From contig JANQKZ010000012.1 in the NCBI GenBank assembly GCA_028280845.1, positions 1 to 33,521 of the forward strand: a stretch of 33,521 nt of DNA, written 5' to 3'. The notes below the pieces were generated by a model, which saw only the letters and a list, made by a program, of their open reading frames with translations, did no database searches and was not told the DNA's origin. The DNA is from Opitutales bacterium (lineage in GTDB: Bacteria; Verrucomicrobiota; Verrucomicrobiia; Opitutales; JABSRG01). Shown here piece after piece: positions 33,283-33,521 of this stretch. Position 1 is the stretch's first letter. Each line of letters opens with the position of its first letter. The translations under genes and the position numbers were made by a program.

Positions 33283-33384
33283 TTACCATCGCCAAGCCAT
33301 ATTCCAACGCCACCAGTAAGCTGCAACTGCGTCGGACATGGCGCAGGTAAAGCGAAAAAAGAAAAACTCAGCGTTAGTGGGCAT
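33283..33384 (-). CDS. Aromatic-residue leader peptide of an attenuator
   Basis: A 33-codon frame starts with ATG at 33384 (MPTNAE, then FFFFRF), has a second in-frame ATG at 33339, and ends YWWRWNMAWRW followed by TAA. It holds five Phe, five Trp (all within the last ten codons) and one Tyr. TTGGGAA before the first ATG is a weak ribosome-binding site; none is seen before the second. A ribosome stalled at the first two Trp codons (33315-33310) would leave the antiterminator arm at 33298-33290 free, while one at the stop codon would cover it. This is the logic of trpL-type control by charged tRNA-Trp, with possible input from tRNA-Phe. No product function apart from translation is expected. 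Confidence 0.72.
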   Translation of the reverse strand: MPTNAEFFFFRFTCAMSDAVAAYWWRWNMAWRW

Positions 33385-33444
33385 TTCCCAAGCAATGCAC
33401 CGCCCCACTCCATTGTGCAAGAAAATTTTCCAGACTCCGCTCGC

Positions 33445-33521
33445 CGACCTCCAACTTCCGCCTCCCGACCACCGACTCCCGATCTCCGACCTCAGACCTC
33501 CGACCTCCGACCTCCGATCAC
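33445..33521. repeat. Second heptanucleotide tandem array, running off the window
   Basis: Eleven consecutive 7-bp units of the type CGACCTC (variants CGATCTC, CGACTCC, CGACCAC and others) run to the last base and likely continue. The array is more diverged than the one at 30569-30722 and has a different unit, but the same length and pyrimidine-rich CG-starting pattern. Confidence 0.75.

Overview
The window looks like a chromosomal segment from a member of the Planctomycetes-Verrucomicrobia-Chlamydiae group, most likely a Verrucomicrobiota (Opitutae-like) bacterium. The main evidence is a three-gene cluster of a PSD1/DUF1549-DUF1553 cytochrome-like protein, a DUF1501 protein and a DUF2231-cytochrome c-LRR protein, plus a large membrane-anchored ECF sigma factor, secreted beta-propeller proteins and few strong Shine-Dalgarno sites. 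This placement is inference; no rRNA or tRNA gene was seen.

Layout. 1-2124: minus-strand acyltransferase-3 and a secreted CIA30-like protein. 2224-3955: a 5' leader with two mutually exclusive hairpins, then an ECF sigma factor carrying a membrane and glycine-repeat C-terminus. 4230-7654: a YcaQ-like DNA glycosylase diverging from a BlaI-type repressor and M56 peptidase pair whose promoter carries three copies of one octamer. 7884-9177: a secreted SMP-30-like propeller and a cluster of REP-like hairpin repeats. 9178-15410: a minus-strand cluster dctP-dctQ-dctM, a PAS/PAS/PP2C phosphatase and uxaC, probably for import and breakdown of hexuronates. 15649-16677: a secreted NHL-type propeller. 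16744-23006: the PSD1/DUF1501/cytochrome-LRR operon. 23101-26619: a tightly coupled plus-strand operon (GtrA flippase-like, sulfotransferase, GT4 glycosyltransferase, DUF2334 deacetylase), probably building a surface glycoconjugate. 26617-26891: a 275-bp element with 32-bp terminal inverted repeats and nested hairpins, inserted at the stop codon of the deacetylase gene. 27386-30534: a metallophosphoesterase, a secreted thioredoxin-fold protein and serine acetyltransferase. 30569-33521: a minus-strand group of PhzF-like, DJ-1/PfpI-like and methyltransferase genes, bounded on both sides by heptanucleotide tandem arrays.

The most striking observation is upstream of the methyltransferase gene. 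A 33-codon leader ORF (33283-33384, minus) holds FFFFRF and YWWRWNMAWRW, and is followed by a rho-independent terminator hairpin with a U-tract ending 25 nt before the methyltransferase start. A 9-nt segment inside the Trp-codon cluster is perfectly complementary to a segment that includes the 5' arm of the terminator. This is the architecture of a transcription attenuator sensing charged tRNA-Trp (and perhaps tRNA-Phe), but it lies in front of genes that are not known aromatic biosynthesis genes. Other points of interest are the MITE-like element, the covarying REP-like hairpins, the sigma-gene leader and the phosphatase embedded in the uronate cluster.
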